Origin: Arsenophonus nilaparvatae
GTDB taxonomy: Bacteria; Pseudomonadota; Gammaproteobacteria; Enterobacterales; Enterobacteriaceae
DNA length: 64,000 nt
Strand: one strand, 5' to 3'
NCBI RefSeq assembly: GCF_000757905.1
Contig: NZ_JRLH01000011.1
Below are positions 36,398 to 45,732 of the stretch, one piece after another (within the stretch, counting starts at the first letter, position 1; the number at the start of each line of letters is the position of its first letter). The notes beneath the pieces were generated by a model. That model was given only the letters and a program-made list of their open reading frames with translations. It had not been told where the DNA came from and made no database searches. The translations under genes were made by a program, and so were the position numbers.

Positions 36398-37645
36398 GGG
36401 CACCTCGAAAAACTCGAAATCTTCAATGGCTCTCCGGCTTGTCTCTAAATAATTAGATGTTTTTTGATCCCCCCGCTACTAATCCTACCGTCCATTGCCA
36501 TGGACAGTGTCATTTTGTCCATTCTGGGCGTTAAAAAGCTAAGATGCCGGTACGCTGGAAGTACGCCAACCGCTTTAGGTTGTAACATGCTGCCATCATC
36601 GTCATGGCAAAATTAGCGCGCACTTGCCCAATGGTACGGATCAGTTTTCTACCCATTTGTTCCATCGCCGCGAATGCATGTTCAACCCGTGCCCTAATCT
36701 TTGCAATCCGGTGGTTGCGCCCTTGCTGAGTCTTGGACAACGGTTTATTTCGATGGCCTTTACGCTGAATCTGGCTCCTATAGCCGTTTGCCTTGAGCCA
36801 AGCTTCCCGTTCCGCAGAGGGATAGCCTCGGTCGGCGTAGATATTACGGTTGGTGTTGGCCTTGTCGATGACCCTCTCGAAATGCTGACTGTCGTGAGTG
36901 CTGGCCGTATCGGTGACGATTTTTCTGATGAACTTGTACTTCTTGTCCATGTTCACAGAAAGCTTATAGCCATAATGGCTCTTACCGTGTTTTTTAGTCC
37001 ACGTGGCGTCTAAATCTTTTTGCCGCCGCTTGGTTGGTTTCCAATGAGCAGGTATCGCTTCCTGCTTGAGTTGCTCCTTTTCGTCCTTCGTGAACGACTG
37101 CTTCGGAGCAGGTACCAAGGTGGCATCGATGATTTGGCCTCCCCGAGCTATAAAGCCTTTCTTCAAAAGCTGTGAGGTTACACCATCGAAAATGGCTTTA
37201 GCACCAGCTTCACCGATCCTGTTCTCGAACGTCCACACAGTGGTACGGTCAGGTATATTGATGGCATGGAGCAACCCACAGAAACGCTTGAAGCTCATTC
37301 TGTCCAAAAGCTGGTACTCCATCTGCTCGTCAGACAGGTTGTAGATACGCTTTAGAACTAAAATGCGAACCATGGTCTCGGTTGGAAATGGTGGACGTCC
37401 TCCTTTTTTGCTGACAGGGCGTGGTACCACATGGTCGATTTCCGCTGCCAGATGCGCAAAGTCTATACAGGTTTCGATCTTGACCAGAGGGTCGACCAAC
37501 TGGTCAATCGTCTGTAGGTGATACTGGTCTGCAAGGAGGTCATACTTAATGGCGTTTCTTTTCTGCATGGTGGTCAGGGCAATAGGTCAGTTTTCGATAA
37601 TTTTATCTGCGAAATCAAACTCTGGTTAGGTTTTTCGAGGTGCCC
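36398..37645 (-). mobile_element. Complete IS5-family insertion sequence
   Basis: A 1248-base element. The ends GGGCACCTCGAAAAAC (36398 onward) and its reverse complement (to 37645) are near-perfect terminal repeats of about 16 bases. TAAA stands directly outside both ends (36394-36397 and 37646-37649) and may be a 4-base target duplication, although AT-rich flanks make chance plausible. The element is visibly richer in GC than its surroundings, a sign of recent arrival. It lies about 27 bases upstream of the ArnT-like gene's start. Confidence 0.9.
36531..37568 (-). CDS. IS5-family transposase
   Basis: A 345-residue DDE transposase, the sole gene of the element. An N-terminal DUF772-type domain (GRPPFPTETMVRILVLKRIYNLSDEQ, about 57-82) is followed by the catalytic domain. 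The DDE residues are in QIIDATLVP (first D), NIYADRGYPS (second D) and ARVEHAFAAMEQMGRK (E). It is full length and looks active. Codon use differs from neighbouring genes. Confidence 0.95.
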   Translation of the reverse strand: MQKRNAIKYDLLADQYHLQTIDQLVDPLVKIETCIDFAHLAAEIDHVVPRPVSKKGGRPPFPTETMVRILVLKRIYNLSDEQMEYQLLDRMSFKRFCGLLHAINIPDRTTVWTFENRIGEAGAKAIFDGVTSQLLKKGFIARGGQIIDATLVPAPKQSFTKDEKEQLKQEAIPAHWKPTKRRQKDLDATWTKKHGKSHYGYKLSVNMDKKYKFIRKIVTDTASTHDSQHFERVIDKANTNRNIYADRGYPSAEREAWLKANGYRSQIQRKGHRNKPLSKTQQGRNHRIAKIRARVEHAFAAMEQMGRKLIRTIGQVRANFAMTMMAACYNLKRLAYFQRTGILAF

Positions 37646-37987
37646 TAAATACTGTTGTCATTAAGACCAGCAATGACTTATGTTTATAATATACTCAAAT
37701 GGTTTGCATAATATAATAATCATCGATAAATATATTAGCATAAATGTTAATAACATTGTTGGTTTAAAATTGCGGACTTTACTCGCGTCGGAAATAAAAA
37801 TAAATATTTTACATTTAATTAAATTTTAAAAAAATCATAATATGAAACAGCTAGTTTATTGGTGAATAAACCTATGGCGTGTTGGTTGCATAAGTTATAT
37901 TCTGATTATGATAAATATTCTCGTCCTGCTAGGACGAGGAGAATGTTAATAACAGGTTGATAATATTTTAAATCAAACTTTAAACTA
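37646..37987. other. AT-rich spacer after the IS
   Basis: About 340 bases. CTCGTCCTGCTAGGACGAGGAG near 37920-37942 is a hairpin (CTCGTCCT/AGGACGAG) that probably terminates the kinase gene on the minus strand. Nothing else recognised. Confidence 0.5.
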
Positions 37988-38917
37988 TTATGGCCAAAAT
38001 AAATTTGGCCCAGGGGGCGGCGGTTCAATTTTCTGCATGATAAATTCAATACAATCTTTTGCATAATTTTGTAGTGCATCAGAAAGATCTTCTTGACTTA
38101 ATTTGGATAGATTACGAGGATCATTACCAAAATCAATGGGGTTGAATTTTCCTGTTTCACTATCCCACAAAATGTTATTTTTTTGTAAATCTGAGTGAAA
38201 AATATTTTTTTCTGTCAGCTCAGTTAACATATGATTAAATTTTTTAAGTGCTTCTGCTGGAAATGAATCAACCTGACTTAATGGTTTCCCGGCAATCTTT
38301 TTCATCCTGACAAATAAATTCTGCTCATCATCGTGATAAATTTTGGCGGTGTTTTCACCATAGTAATGACGAAAAAATGCGATCGATTTTTCAATTGATT
38401 TAATGTCACTGTCACTGTCACTGTCACTGTCACTGTCACTGTCACTGTCACTAATACTAACGATATCGCTGTCACGTTGACAGTCATATTTTTCATAATA
38501 TTTTTTTATCACATAATTTTCATCATGGTCTTGATAAACTTCACCGTCACAGCCTGCGTTGATAGTGTGATTAGCAAAATAACATAAGGTATGATAATTT
38601 CCGGCTTTATCTAAAACGCGAGTTTCAATGGGTGGTATTTCATAGGGTAGTATTTTATATCGCTCCGCCCATAGTGGTATTTGCTCCCATTCAATGTAAT
38701 GCCTAGCAAACTCCAATGGGCTATGAAAACTGTTTGGCGGAAAGTCATATCTGGCGAGTAATTGTTGTGCCCACCTTCTGTTTTCCACATTATCGATCCC
38801 ACCTAAACTTTCAATAAGAAGATCTTCTGCTGTCAAATTTCTACTGGCAGATGTAGTGGGTAAATTTGTATAGTAATTGGTGTTTGTCGTGGTGGAACTG
38901 GCGGGTGGAGTAAGCAT
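37988..38917 (-). CDS. OspG/NleH-like protein kinase, candidate type III effector
   Basis: A 309-residue protein whose C-terminal part is an OspG/NleH-type minimal kinase, effectors that inhibit host NF-kB signalling. Kinase landmarks: glycine-rich AGCDGEVY (121-128), ATP lysine in VIKK (136-139), catalytic loop HSDLQKNN (Asp243, Asn248) and IDFGN (DFG at 262-264). Between the lysine and the next helix lies an acidic insert (SD)8, residues 156-171. The match to OspG around LFVRMKKIAGKPLSQVD and HSDLQKNNILWDSETGKFNPIDF is striking. The N-terminal 110 residues include a Ser/Thr-rich leader compatible with type III secretion, and no signal peptide. It lies alone beside the insertion sequence. 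Catalytic residues look intact. Confidence 0.82.
   Translation of the reverse strand: MLTPPASSTTTNTNYYTNLPTTSASRNLTAEDLLIESLGGIDNVENRRWAQQLLARYDFPPNSFHSPLEFARHYIEWEQIPLWAERYKILPYEIPPIETRVLDKAGNYHTLCYFANHTINAGCDGEVYQDHDENYVIKKYYEKYDCQRDSDIVSISDSDSDSDSDSDSDSDIKSIEKSIAFFRHYYGENTAKIYHDDEQNLFVRMKKIAGKPLSQVDSFPAEALKKFNHMLTELTEKNIFHSDLQKNNILWDSETGKFNPIDFGNDPRNLSKLSQEDLSDALQNYAKDCIEFIMQKIEPPPPGPNLFWP
38405..38452 (-). repeat. Hexanucleotide repeat (GTCACT x8) in the kinase gene
   Basis: Eight perfect 6-base units encode eight Ser-Asp dipeptides in the kinase N-lobe. Slippage would change linker length but not frame. Same repeat class as in the metalloprotease gene at 9488. Confidence 0.95.
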
Positions 38918-39539
38918 ATATAATTAATCCTATTTGGAGTCTTTCAGTTGGATTGATAAGAATGCATATAATTGACAATGAAATTACTATAATTATTTTT
39001 TGTAAGATTAAAAATAATAAAAATGTAAATAAAAAAATATGATTTGTAAATTTCTCCCCAAATGTTCAGTTTTGCTTTATTTAAGGAATGGTCAACAATA
39101 CCAAGTTCATTACAGTGATCACCAAGTGACGCTGATGATGGATTGATGTACAGCACATTTTGATAGTCCGTCTGTCGACTACACCATCACTTCACAATGT
39201 AGAAGGCATAGATTGCTGTTTATCTTTAAACAGCAGAAAAAAAGTATGCTGGGATAGAAGCCTGATATAGCACATTTTATTTTGATAAATAATATTTTTA
39301 ATTACTCAATGTTGATTTCATTCAATAAAATCTTTTTGCCTGACAAAATAATATCATTATCTTATCTACAATAGGGTGCTACTTTTTGTTGCCTTATCAT
39401 AAAAAATAAACAGAAAAATTGCCTGGTTTTTCATAACAATAAAATGGCGCTAATTATCTTTGTGGTGAAAAATGCTTGATTATTTCCTTAGGATCACCAG
39501 ATAATTGCATTTCTAAAATCTCTTTTTTTCTTTTTATGA
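38918..39539. other. AT-rich spacer upstream of ghxP
   Basis: About 620 bases. A 70-codon minus frame (38944-39156) has no ribosome site and an AT-driven hydrophobic composition, so it is not called. No RNA gene was seen. Confidence 0.4.
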
Positions 39540-39596
39540 AGCCAAACGATTGCGTATAATTGCAATGGCTTATTTTTTTGACGCAATCGTTTTCTT
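39540..39596 (+). promoter_or_regulatory. ghxP promoter with two PurR boxes
   Basis: ACGCAATCGTTTTCTT at 39581-39596 fits the PurR consensus ANGCAANCGNTTNCNT at all fixed positions. A second, inverted copy at 39540-39555 has one mismatch. TATAAT (39555-39560) lies between them, so PurR bound to hypoxanthine or guanine would block transcription of the purine permease. Confidence 0.8.
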
Positions 39597-39639
39597 TCAT
39601 AGTTGAAAGTTATCTTGAATTTCTAAACAGAGGATCAAC

Positions 39640-40986
39640 ATGTCTGCTAGGCAAACTCCTTCGAATTGCAAACTAAATCATTTTTTTAAAATACAGCAAC
39701 GAGGCTCAACAATTCGTCGCGAGATTATTGCAGGTCTCACCACATTTTTGGCCATGGTTTACTCTGTTATTGTGGTACCTGGTATGTTAGGTCAAGCCGG
39801 TTTCCCACCCACAGCAGTTTTTATTGCAACCTGTCTGGTAGCAGGATTTGGTTCATTATTGATGGGGTTATGGGCTAATTTACCGATGGCTATCGGTTGT
39901 GCTATTTCATTAACCGCATTTACCGCATTTAGTCTGGTTCTTAGTCAGCAAGTGAGCATTCCTGTTGCTTTAGGTGCCGTTTTTTTAATGGGATGTTTAT
40001 TTACTTTTATTTCCATTACTGGTGTACGTAGTTTTATTCTACGCAGTATGCCAAAAGGGATTGCTCAGGGGACAGGTATAGGTATCGGGCTGTTTTTGCT
40101 TTTGATAGCCGCCAATGGTATTGGTTTGGTGGTAAAAAATGAGCAGGCCGGTTTGCCGGTTGCGCTTGGACAATTTACTTCTTTTCCTGTGATCATGTCA
40201 CTGATTGGTTTGGCGGTTATTTTTGGTTTGGAAAGAAGAAAAACGCCAGGTGGGGTATTAATGGTGATCATTGTGATTTCTATTATTGGCTTAATTTTCG
40301 ATCCGCAAGTGAAATACCAAGGTTTCTTTAAATTACCAACCCTGGGTGAAGACGGTTTATCGTTATTGTTTAGTATGGATATTGTTGGCGCATTACAGCC
40401 AGTTGTTTTACCCAGTTTATTTGCCTTGGTTATGACAGCTATTTTTGATGCCACAGGAACAATCCGTGCAGTAGCCGGTCAAGCTCAACTGTTGGACAAA
40501 AATGGTCAAATTATTGATGGTGGTAAAGCGTTAACCGCAGATTCAGTTAGCAGTATTTTTGCCGGTGTCATTGGCGCTTCACCAGCAGCAGTTTACATTG
40601 AATCGGCAGCGGGTACGGCTGCGGGTGGTAAAACAGGATTAACTGCGGTAGTGGTTGGCTTGTTGTTTTTGGTAATTTTATTTTTGTCCCCTTTATCTTA
40701 TTTAGTTCCGTCTTATGCAACGGCCCCAGCATTGATGTATGTTGGTTTGTTAATGCTGAGTAATGTTGCTCAACTGGATTTTAATGACTTCATTGATGCC
40801 GTTTCCGGTTTACTGTGTGCAGTATTCATTGTCTTAACCTGTAATATTGTCACTGGTATCATGCTTGGTTTTACTGGCTTAGTGATTGGCCGCATTTGTG
40901 CCGGAGAGTGGCATAAATTAAATATTGGTACCGTTCTGATCGCAATAATATTAGTCGCTTTTTACATTAGTGGCTTAGCTATTTAA
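39640..40986 (+). CDS. ghxP: Guanine/hypoxanthine permease GhxP (NCS2/AzgA type)
   Basis: A 448-residue inner-membrane proton symporter for guanine and hypoxanthine. It is nearly colinear with E. coli GhxP (YjcD): GLTTFLAMVYSVIVVPGMLG near the start, GCAISLTAFTAF, the DATGTIRAVAGQA segment and ESAAGTAAGGKTGLTA in the substrate region. About 12-14 hydrophobic segments are present. Length matches (449). AGAGGAT precedes the ATG. PurR boxes lie in its promoter. It stands immediately before yjcE as in E. coli, but soxRS, normally upstream, are absent here. Confidence 0.93.
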   Translation: MSARQTPSNCKLNHFFKIQQRGSTIRREIIAGLTTFLAMVYSVIVVPGMLGQAGFPPTAVFIATCLVAGFGSLLMGLWANLPMAIGCAISLTAFTAFSLVLSQQVSIPVALGAVFLMGCLFTFISITGVRSFILRSMPKGIAQGTGIGIGLFLLLIAANGIGLVVKNEQAGLPVALGQFTSFPVIMSLIGLAVIFGLERRKTPGGVLMVIIVISIIGLIFDPQVKYQGFFKLPTLGEDGLSLLFSMDIVGALQPVVLPSLFALVMTAIFDATGTIRAVAGQAQLLDKNGQIIDGGKALTADSVSSIFAGVIGASPAAVYIESAAGTAAGGKTGLTAVVVGLLFLVILFLSPLSYLVPSYATAPALMYVGLLMLSNVAQLDFNDFIDAVSGLLCAVFIVLTCNIVTGIMLGFTGLVIGRICAGEWHKLNIGTVLIAIILVAFYISGLAI

Positions 40987-41227
40987 GTTTATAGACGTTG
41001 ATGTTAATTCCAACGTAAAATGGAATATAAAGTTAACTGATACGATTAATCTTAAAGTCAAAAATATTGTCACTGATAGTTTGTTGTTAAGGATAGAATA
41101 TGGCGAAATACAGTAGTTTTACGACGGTTAGTTCATTTTTTCTCTAGCACAGTCTTATTTTATATCAATATCTGTTAAGCATAATACTTTGCTCGGCTTA
41201 TAACTCAGACTTATAAGTAAGGATAAT

Positions 41228-42876
41228 ATGGAAATATTTTTTACCATCCTCATTTTGATTTTGGTGGTTTCAGTATCTGGCGTTATTACAAAAGTTATTC
41301 CGTTTCGTATACCGTTGCCTATTATGCAAATTGCGATAGGAGCATTGTTAGCGTGGCCGCATTTTGTTTACATGTTGATTTTGATCCAGAGCTTTTTTTG
41401 GTTCTGTTGATCCCGCCGCTATTATTTGTTGATGGTTGGAAAACTCCAACACGTGAATTTTTTCAAAATGGACGTGAAATTTTTATCCTAGTTTTAGGCT
41501 TAGTATTGGTAACGGTAGTTGGAATAGGTTACGTGATCTATTGGCTGTTACCAGGTATCCCGCTTATTGCGGCTTTTGCATTGGCGGCAGTTCTTTCCCC
41601 TACTGATGCGGTGGCACTCTCCTCAATTGTCGGTCGAGGTCGAATACCGAAGCGGATGATGAGTGTGTTAGAGGGTGAAGCACTGATGAATGATGCCTCC
41701 GGCTTGGTGGCACTAAAATTTGCTGTCGCTATTGCTATGGGAACTATGATCTTTACTGTATATGGTGTCACCCTTGAATTTTTTAAAGTTGCTGTCGGTG
41801 GTTTATTGATAGGTATTGCAGTGACTTGGATTTATAGCAAATCACTGCGCATTATGAGTCGCTGGAGTGGTGATGATCCGGCAACCCAGATGATCTTAAT
41901 GTTATTATTACCTTTTGCCTCATATCTTATTGCTGAACATATTGGTTTTTCTGGTATTTTATCGGCTGTTGCTTCGGGCATGACCATCAGTAAAGCTGGG
42001 GTCATTCGCAATGCACCACTAGCCATGCGGTTAAGATCGGATAATGTTTGGTCGATGCTGGAGTTTGTTTTTAATGGCTTAGTTTTTATCATGCTTGGCT
42101 TACAGTTACCAGGTATCTGGGAAACCTCTGTTATTCAAGCTGAGCTTGATCCTAGTGTTGAAACTTGGATGCTATTTGTCGCCGTTTTCATTATTTATAC
42201 CGCTTTATTATTGTTAAGGTTTAGTTGGTTATGGTTGATGAAGCGATTTAGTCGGTTGTTATTAAAAAAACGGCCGTTACAATTTGCTTCTTATACTTAT
42301 CGTGAATTGTGGTTGGCATCATTTGCTGGAGTACGTGGAGCAATCACCTTGGCAGGTGTCCTTTCCATACCACTATTTCTTACCGATGGTACCCCTTTTC
42401 CCGCTCGCTATCAGTTAGTTTTTATTGCCGCTGGGGTTATTATGCTATCGATTTTTATTGGCGTGCTTGCTTTGCCGCTTTTATTGCATAACTTTAAAGT
42501 GGGTGACAAACTGGCAGATATTAATGAGATGCGAATGGCAAAAGCGGCGATGGCGGAAGTGGCTATTGTCAGCTTAAATAAAATGGAAGAGCGCCTTTCG
42601 GCCGATGCTCAAGAAGCGCTAGATCCTGACGTTATTAATGAAGTTGCTTCCCGTGTTACTGGTTATCTGCGTCGTAGAACCGCCGGTCAGGATGAAATGG
42701 AGCATAATTTGTTAATAGAAGATTTAGAGCGTCGTTTTCGTTTAACGGCGTTACGAGCCGAGCGGGCAGAGTTATATCACTTACGTGCAACGAAAGAGAT
42801 CAGTAATGAAACCATGCGAACACTATTATTAGATCTTGATTTGATGGAAGCTTTGTTGATTGATAAAGAGCATTAA
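41228..42876 (+). pseudogene. yjcE: Na+/H+ antiporter YjcE, frameshifted by one base
   Basis: A CPA1-family (NhaP-type) sodium/proton exchanger. The first 46 residues (MEIFFTILILILVVSVSG... to ALLAWPHF) are read from 41228. The rest (LHVDFDPELFLVLLIPPLLF onward) is in the next frame from about 41365. Adding one base near 41364-41367 restores a single frame of 549 residues, exactly the E. coli YjcE length, with FALAAVLSPTDAVALS and EGEALMNDASGLVALKF intact. The C-terminal cytosolic part is complete. E. coli reads WPTFGLHVEFDPEL here, so a lost G is the simplest explanation. A start at GTG 41353 would omit the first membrane segment. The lesion may be real decay or a sequence error. Confidence 0.85.
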
Positions 42877-42894
42877 TCTACTAAGAGACAGACC

Positions 42895-43764
42895 ATGGGA
42901 TTGTTAGTTATTACGACGCTGCTGTGGGCAGCGTCTTTTAGTTTAATCGGCGAATATTTAGCAGGCCAAGTTGATAGTTGGTTTGCTGTTTTAGTCCGGG
43001 TTGCTCTGGCGACAATGGTTTTTTTACCTTTTCTACGCTGGCGTGGATTGTCGTTGAAAATTATTTTACTTTATATGCTAGTCGGTGCTTTTCAGTTAGG
43101 TATCATGTATCTATTTGTTTTTCAAGCATATAATTATCTTAGCGTCGTTGAATTTTTACTCTTCACAGTGTTAACCCCGCTTTATATAACGTTATTTTAT
43201 GATTTATTGGAAAGGCAGCATCTACGCTGGGGATATTTGTTGAGTGCAATGCTGGCAGTGATTGGAGCTGCTATCATTCGTTATGATCATTTGAGCGGAT
43301 CTTTTTGGCTAGGTTTACTTTATGTGCAATTGGCGAATATTTCCTTTGCGATTGGCCAAGTTGGTTACAAAAGAATGATGGAAATTTATCCTATTCCACA
43401 GCGGCAAGCCTTTTCTTGGTTCTATATCGGAGCCTGTACTATAGCACTATTCGGTTGGATGATATTTGGTGATGTTAGTAAATTACCCACCACAAAAATA
43501 CAGTGGGGTGTTTTAATTTGGTTGGGAGTGGGCGCTTCTGGTATTGGCTACTTTATGTGGAATTATGGCGCGACGCAGGTAGATGCTGGTACGTTGGCCA
43601 TTATGAATAATATGTTGGTACCAGCCGGATTATTGGTCAATTTTGTTGTCTGGCAACAGCATCCCGATTGGCTTAGCTTTATTTTAGGTAGCAGTCTACT
43701 GTTGTTATCTCTTTGGATACATCGGCATTGGCTCTATCGATCAACTTTAAGCAAGATAGATTGA
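42895..43764 (+). CDS. bioP: Biotin transporter BioP (YigM), EamA family
   Basis: A 289-residue inner-membrane carrier with ten predicted segments and two EamA repeats. It matches E. coli YigM closely: WAASFSLIGEYLAGQVDSWFAVLVRV at the start, LYMLVGAFQLGIMY, ASGIGYFMWNYGATQVDAGTLAIMNN. YigM takes up biotin in E. coli, which would matter for a symbiont that may lack biotin synthesis. It starts 19 bases after yjcE with a weak AAGAGA site, so the two may be cotranscribed. In E. coli its neighbours are metR and metE; here those are absent and yjcE precedes it, marking a rearrangement breakpoint. Confidence 0.9.
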   Translation: MGLLVITTLLWAASFSLIGEYLAGQVDSWFAVLVRVALATMVFLPFLRWRGLSLKIILLYMLVGAFQLGIMYLFVFQAYNYLSVVEFLLFTVLTPLYITLFYDLLERQHLRWGYLLSAMLAVIGAAIIRYDHLSGSFWLGLLYVQLANISFAIGQVGYKRMMEIYPIPQRQAFSWFYIGACTIALFGWMIFGDVSKLPTTKIQWGVLIWLGVGASGIGYFMWNYGATQVDAGTLAIMNNMLVPAGLLVNFVVWQQHPDWLSFILGSSLLLLSLWIHRHWLYRSTLSKID

Positions 43765-43819
43765 ACGCCAACAATTGGATCCATAGTGACGGAAATGGTC
43801 GCCGCTAATTAAACGAAAT

Positions 43820-43845
43820 TTGCCCATCGTAACAGGGATGGGCAA
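43820..43845. terminator. Bidirectional terminator bioP/yidB
   Basis: TTGCCCATC (43820-43828) pairs with GATGGGCAA (43837-43845) across eight bases. It separates convergent genes. Confidence 0.75.
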
Positions 43846-43851
43846 TAATGA

Positions 43852-44244
43852 TTAGCTACCAAAAAATTTATCTTTTAGTAGTTTAAGACCAATCGACGTT
43901 AAATCTAATTTTTCCGGTATTTTACCATCTGGGGTTGCTGTATTAACTAATTTAGGCAAATACTCTGCGATTAAGGAAGACGTTTGTTCTGAATTTAAAC
44001 CGACTTTACTGGCTAAGGCAGAAATATTACTTGTACCAAATATTGAGCTAATTTGCTCCATACTTACGGGTAAGTTCTCCCCTGAGCCTATCCAGGATTG
44101 GATAATTCCGCCAAATCCTTGTTGCTCAAATTTATTAATTAAGCCTCGAATGCCACCTTGTGTTTCAATCCAGCTTAAAATATTTTTATATTGATTAAAT
44201 TTTTCACCACCAACCATATCGGTAAGTTGATCTAAAAATCCCAT
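43852..44244 (-). CDS. YidB-family protein (DUF937)
   Basis: A 130-residue soluble protein of the DUF937/YidB family, whose function is unknown. MGFLDQLTDMVGG at the start, a central GGIIQSWIGSGENLPVSMEQISSIFG and the helical SALASKVGLNSEQTSSLIAEYLPKLVN are the family pattern. There is no signal peptide. A good ribosome site (GGGGG before the ATG) is present. It is monocistronic, convergent with bioP and divergent from udp. In E. coli yidB is near gyrB, so the location here is different. Confidence 0.85.
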   Translation of the reverse strand: MGFLDQLTDMVGGEKFNQYKNILSWIETQGGIRGLINKFEQQGFGGIIQSWIGSGENLPVSMEQISSIFGTSNISALASKVGLNSEQTSSLIAEYLPKLVNTATPDGKIPEKLDLTSIGLKLLKDKFFGS

Positions 44245-44596
44245 GATAACCCCCTTGCAACATCAAAATTGGTTAAACGATTGGTATCTTCCAACCTTTA
44301 AATTCTACAAGGTTAGAAATTATTAAAATCTTTGCTAGTCATACGTTAATAATAGTGAGTGATAAGCTAAAAATACAATAAAAGCCTTAAAAGATTTACC
44401 GGATCCTTTTAATTAATCAAGTGATTTTTATTTATTAAAAATACGATATGATCAAGCTAGCATAAATAATTTGATCATATTTTTGTGTAAAAGCAGCTTT
44501 TCATTATTGCTTTAAATGATCCCTATCATTAAAAGGTTATCATTTTATTATTAAATTAATGGATTAAATAAATTAAAAATACAGTATGGTGTAATT
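44245..44596. other. Divergent promoter region yidB-like/udp
   Basis: About 350 AT-rich bases. In E. coli udp is controlled by CytR and CRP; I see no site good enough to call. Confidence 0.35.
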
Positions 44597-45355
44597 ATGT
44601 CTGATGTTTTTCACTTGGGATTAACTAAAAATGACTTACAAGGTGCAACGCTTGCTATTGTGCCTGGCGATCCAAATCGGGTAGAAAAAATTGCCAAATT
44701 AATGGATAACCCGGTATATCTGGCTTCGTTACGTGAATTTACCTCATGGCGTGCTGAACTTAATGGTAAGTCGATTATTATTTGTTCAACCGGTATTGGT
44801 GGCCCCTCGACTTCCATTGCTGTTGAAGAATTAGCACAATTAGGCATACGTACTTTTCTTCGTATCGGTACTACCGGTGCAATTCAAAAAAATATCAATG
44901 TCGGTGATGTACTTATTACTACTGGCGCAGTACGTCTAGATGGTGCTAGCTTACATTTTGCGCCTTTAGAATATCCTGCAGTAGCTGATTTTAATTGTAC
45001 CAATGCGCTTTATGATGCAGCTAAAGCAGCAGGGAGCACAACCCATGTTGGTATTACCGCGTCTTCGGATACTTTTTATCCTGGTCAGGAACGTTATGAT
45101 ACCTATAGTGGGCGCGTTGTTCGTCGTTTTCGCGGATCGATGGAAGAGTGGCAAAAGATGGGAGTGATTAATTATGAAATGGAGTCGGCCACCTTACTTA
45201 CTATGTGTGCAAGCCAGGGATTATCAGCAGGTATGATAGCTGGCGTGATTGTTAACCGTACACAACAAGAAACACCAGATGAAACATTATTACGTCAAAC
45301 AGAAGGGAATGTTTTAGGGATCGTGGTTGATGCTGCTCGCCGGTTATTAAATTAA
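44597..45355 (+). CDS. udp: Uridine phosphorylase
   Basis: A 252-residue cytosolic enzyme of pyrimidine salvage: uridine plus phosphate gives uracil and ribose-1-phosphate. LGLTKNDLQGATLAIVPGDPNRVEKIA at the start, the phosphate-binding LRIGTTGAIQ, and the ribose/uracil site NYEMESATLLTMC are all present. Length is the same as in E. coli (253). It is transcribed alone, followed by about 375 bases before the DedA gene. Retention fits use of host nucleosides. Confidence 0.96.
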   Translation: MSDVFHLGLTKNDLQGATLAIVPGDPNRVEKIAKLMDNPVYLASLREFTSWRAELNGKSIIICSTGIGGPSTSIAVEELAQLGIRTFLRIGTTGAIQKNINVGDVLITTGAVRLDGASLHFAPLEYPAVADFNCTNALYDAAKAAGSTTHVGITASSDTFYPGQERYDTYSGRVVRRFRGSMEEWQKMGVINYEMESATLLTMCASQGLSAGMIAGVIVNRTQQETPDETLLRQTEGNVLGIVVDAARRLLN

Positions 45356-45732
45356 AAAGTTCTGCAGGTTTGGCTAATTTTTCGATAAAACGAGGATAAC
45401 TAATTGTTATTTTTATGAAAATAGAGATAAATTTATTTTTTATATCTTTTTTATTTAATCGCTGTTTTTATTTGTCTTAAGTAATTCTCGTTTTATTTTT
45501 TATCGAATGTATTTAGTAATTTTTATTTTGATAAATTAACGGATAATTTTTGTTATTTGGTATTTTTTAGTAAACTAATGAATGTTAATAGCCGGATAAT
45601 AGCATAGAATAAAATAACTTAAATTTAACATTTTGTAAGTTAAATTTGCCGCATTATTATATTTTAATCTGACAATAATTTACATTATTGGCTGCATAAT
45701 AACGAATGTTTAACTGAAATAGGAATAATAAA
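45356..45732. other. AT-rich spacer udp/dedA-family gene
   Basis: About 375 bases, no gene or clear hairpin recognised. In E. coli this interval leads directly into rmuC. Confidence 0.35.

Noticed and set aside
36624..37344. Plus-strand open frames inside the insertion sequence
   Set aside because: Shadows of the transposase coding strand in GC-richer DNA; no ribosome sites.
38944..39156. 70-codon minus-strand frame upstream of the kinase gene
   Set aside because: Low-complexity, AT-driven hydrophobic C-terminus, no ribosome site and no family resemblance.
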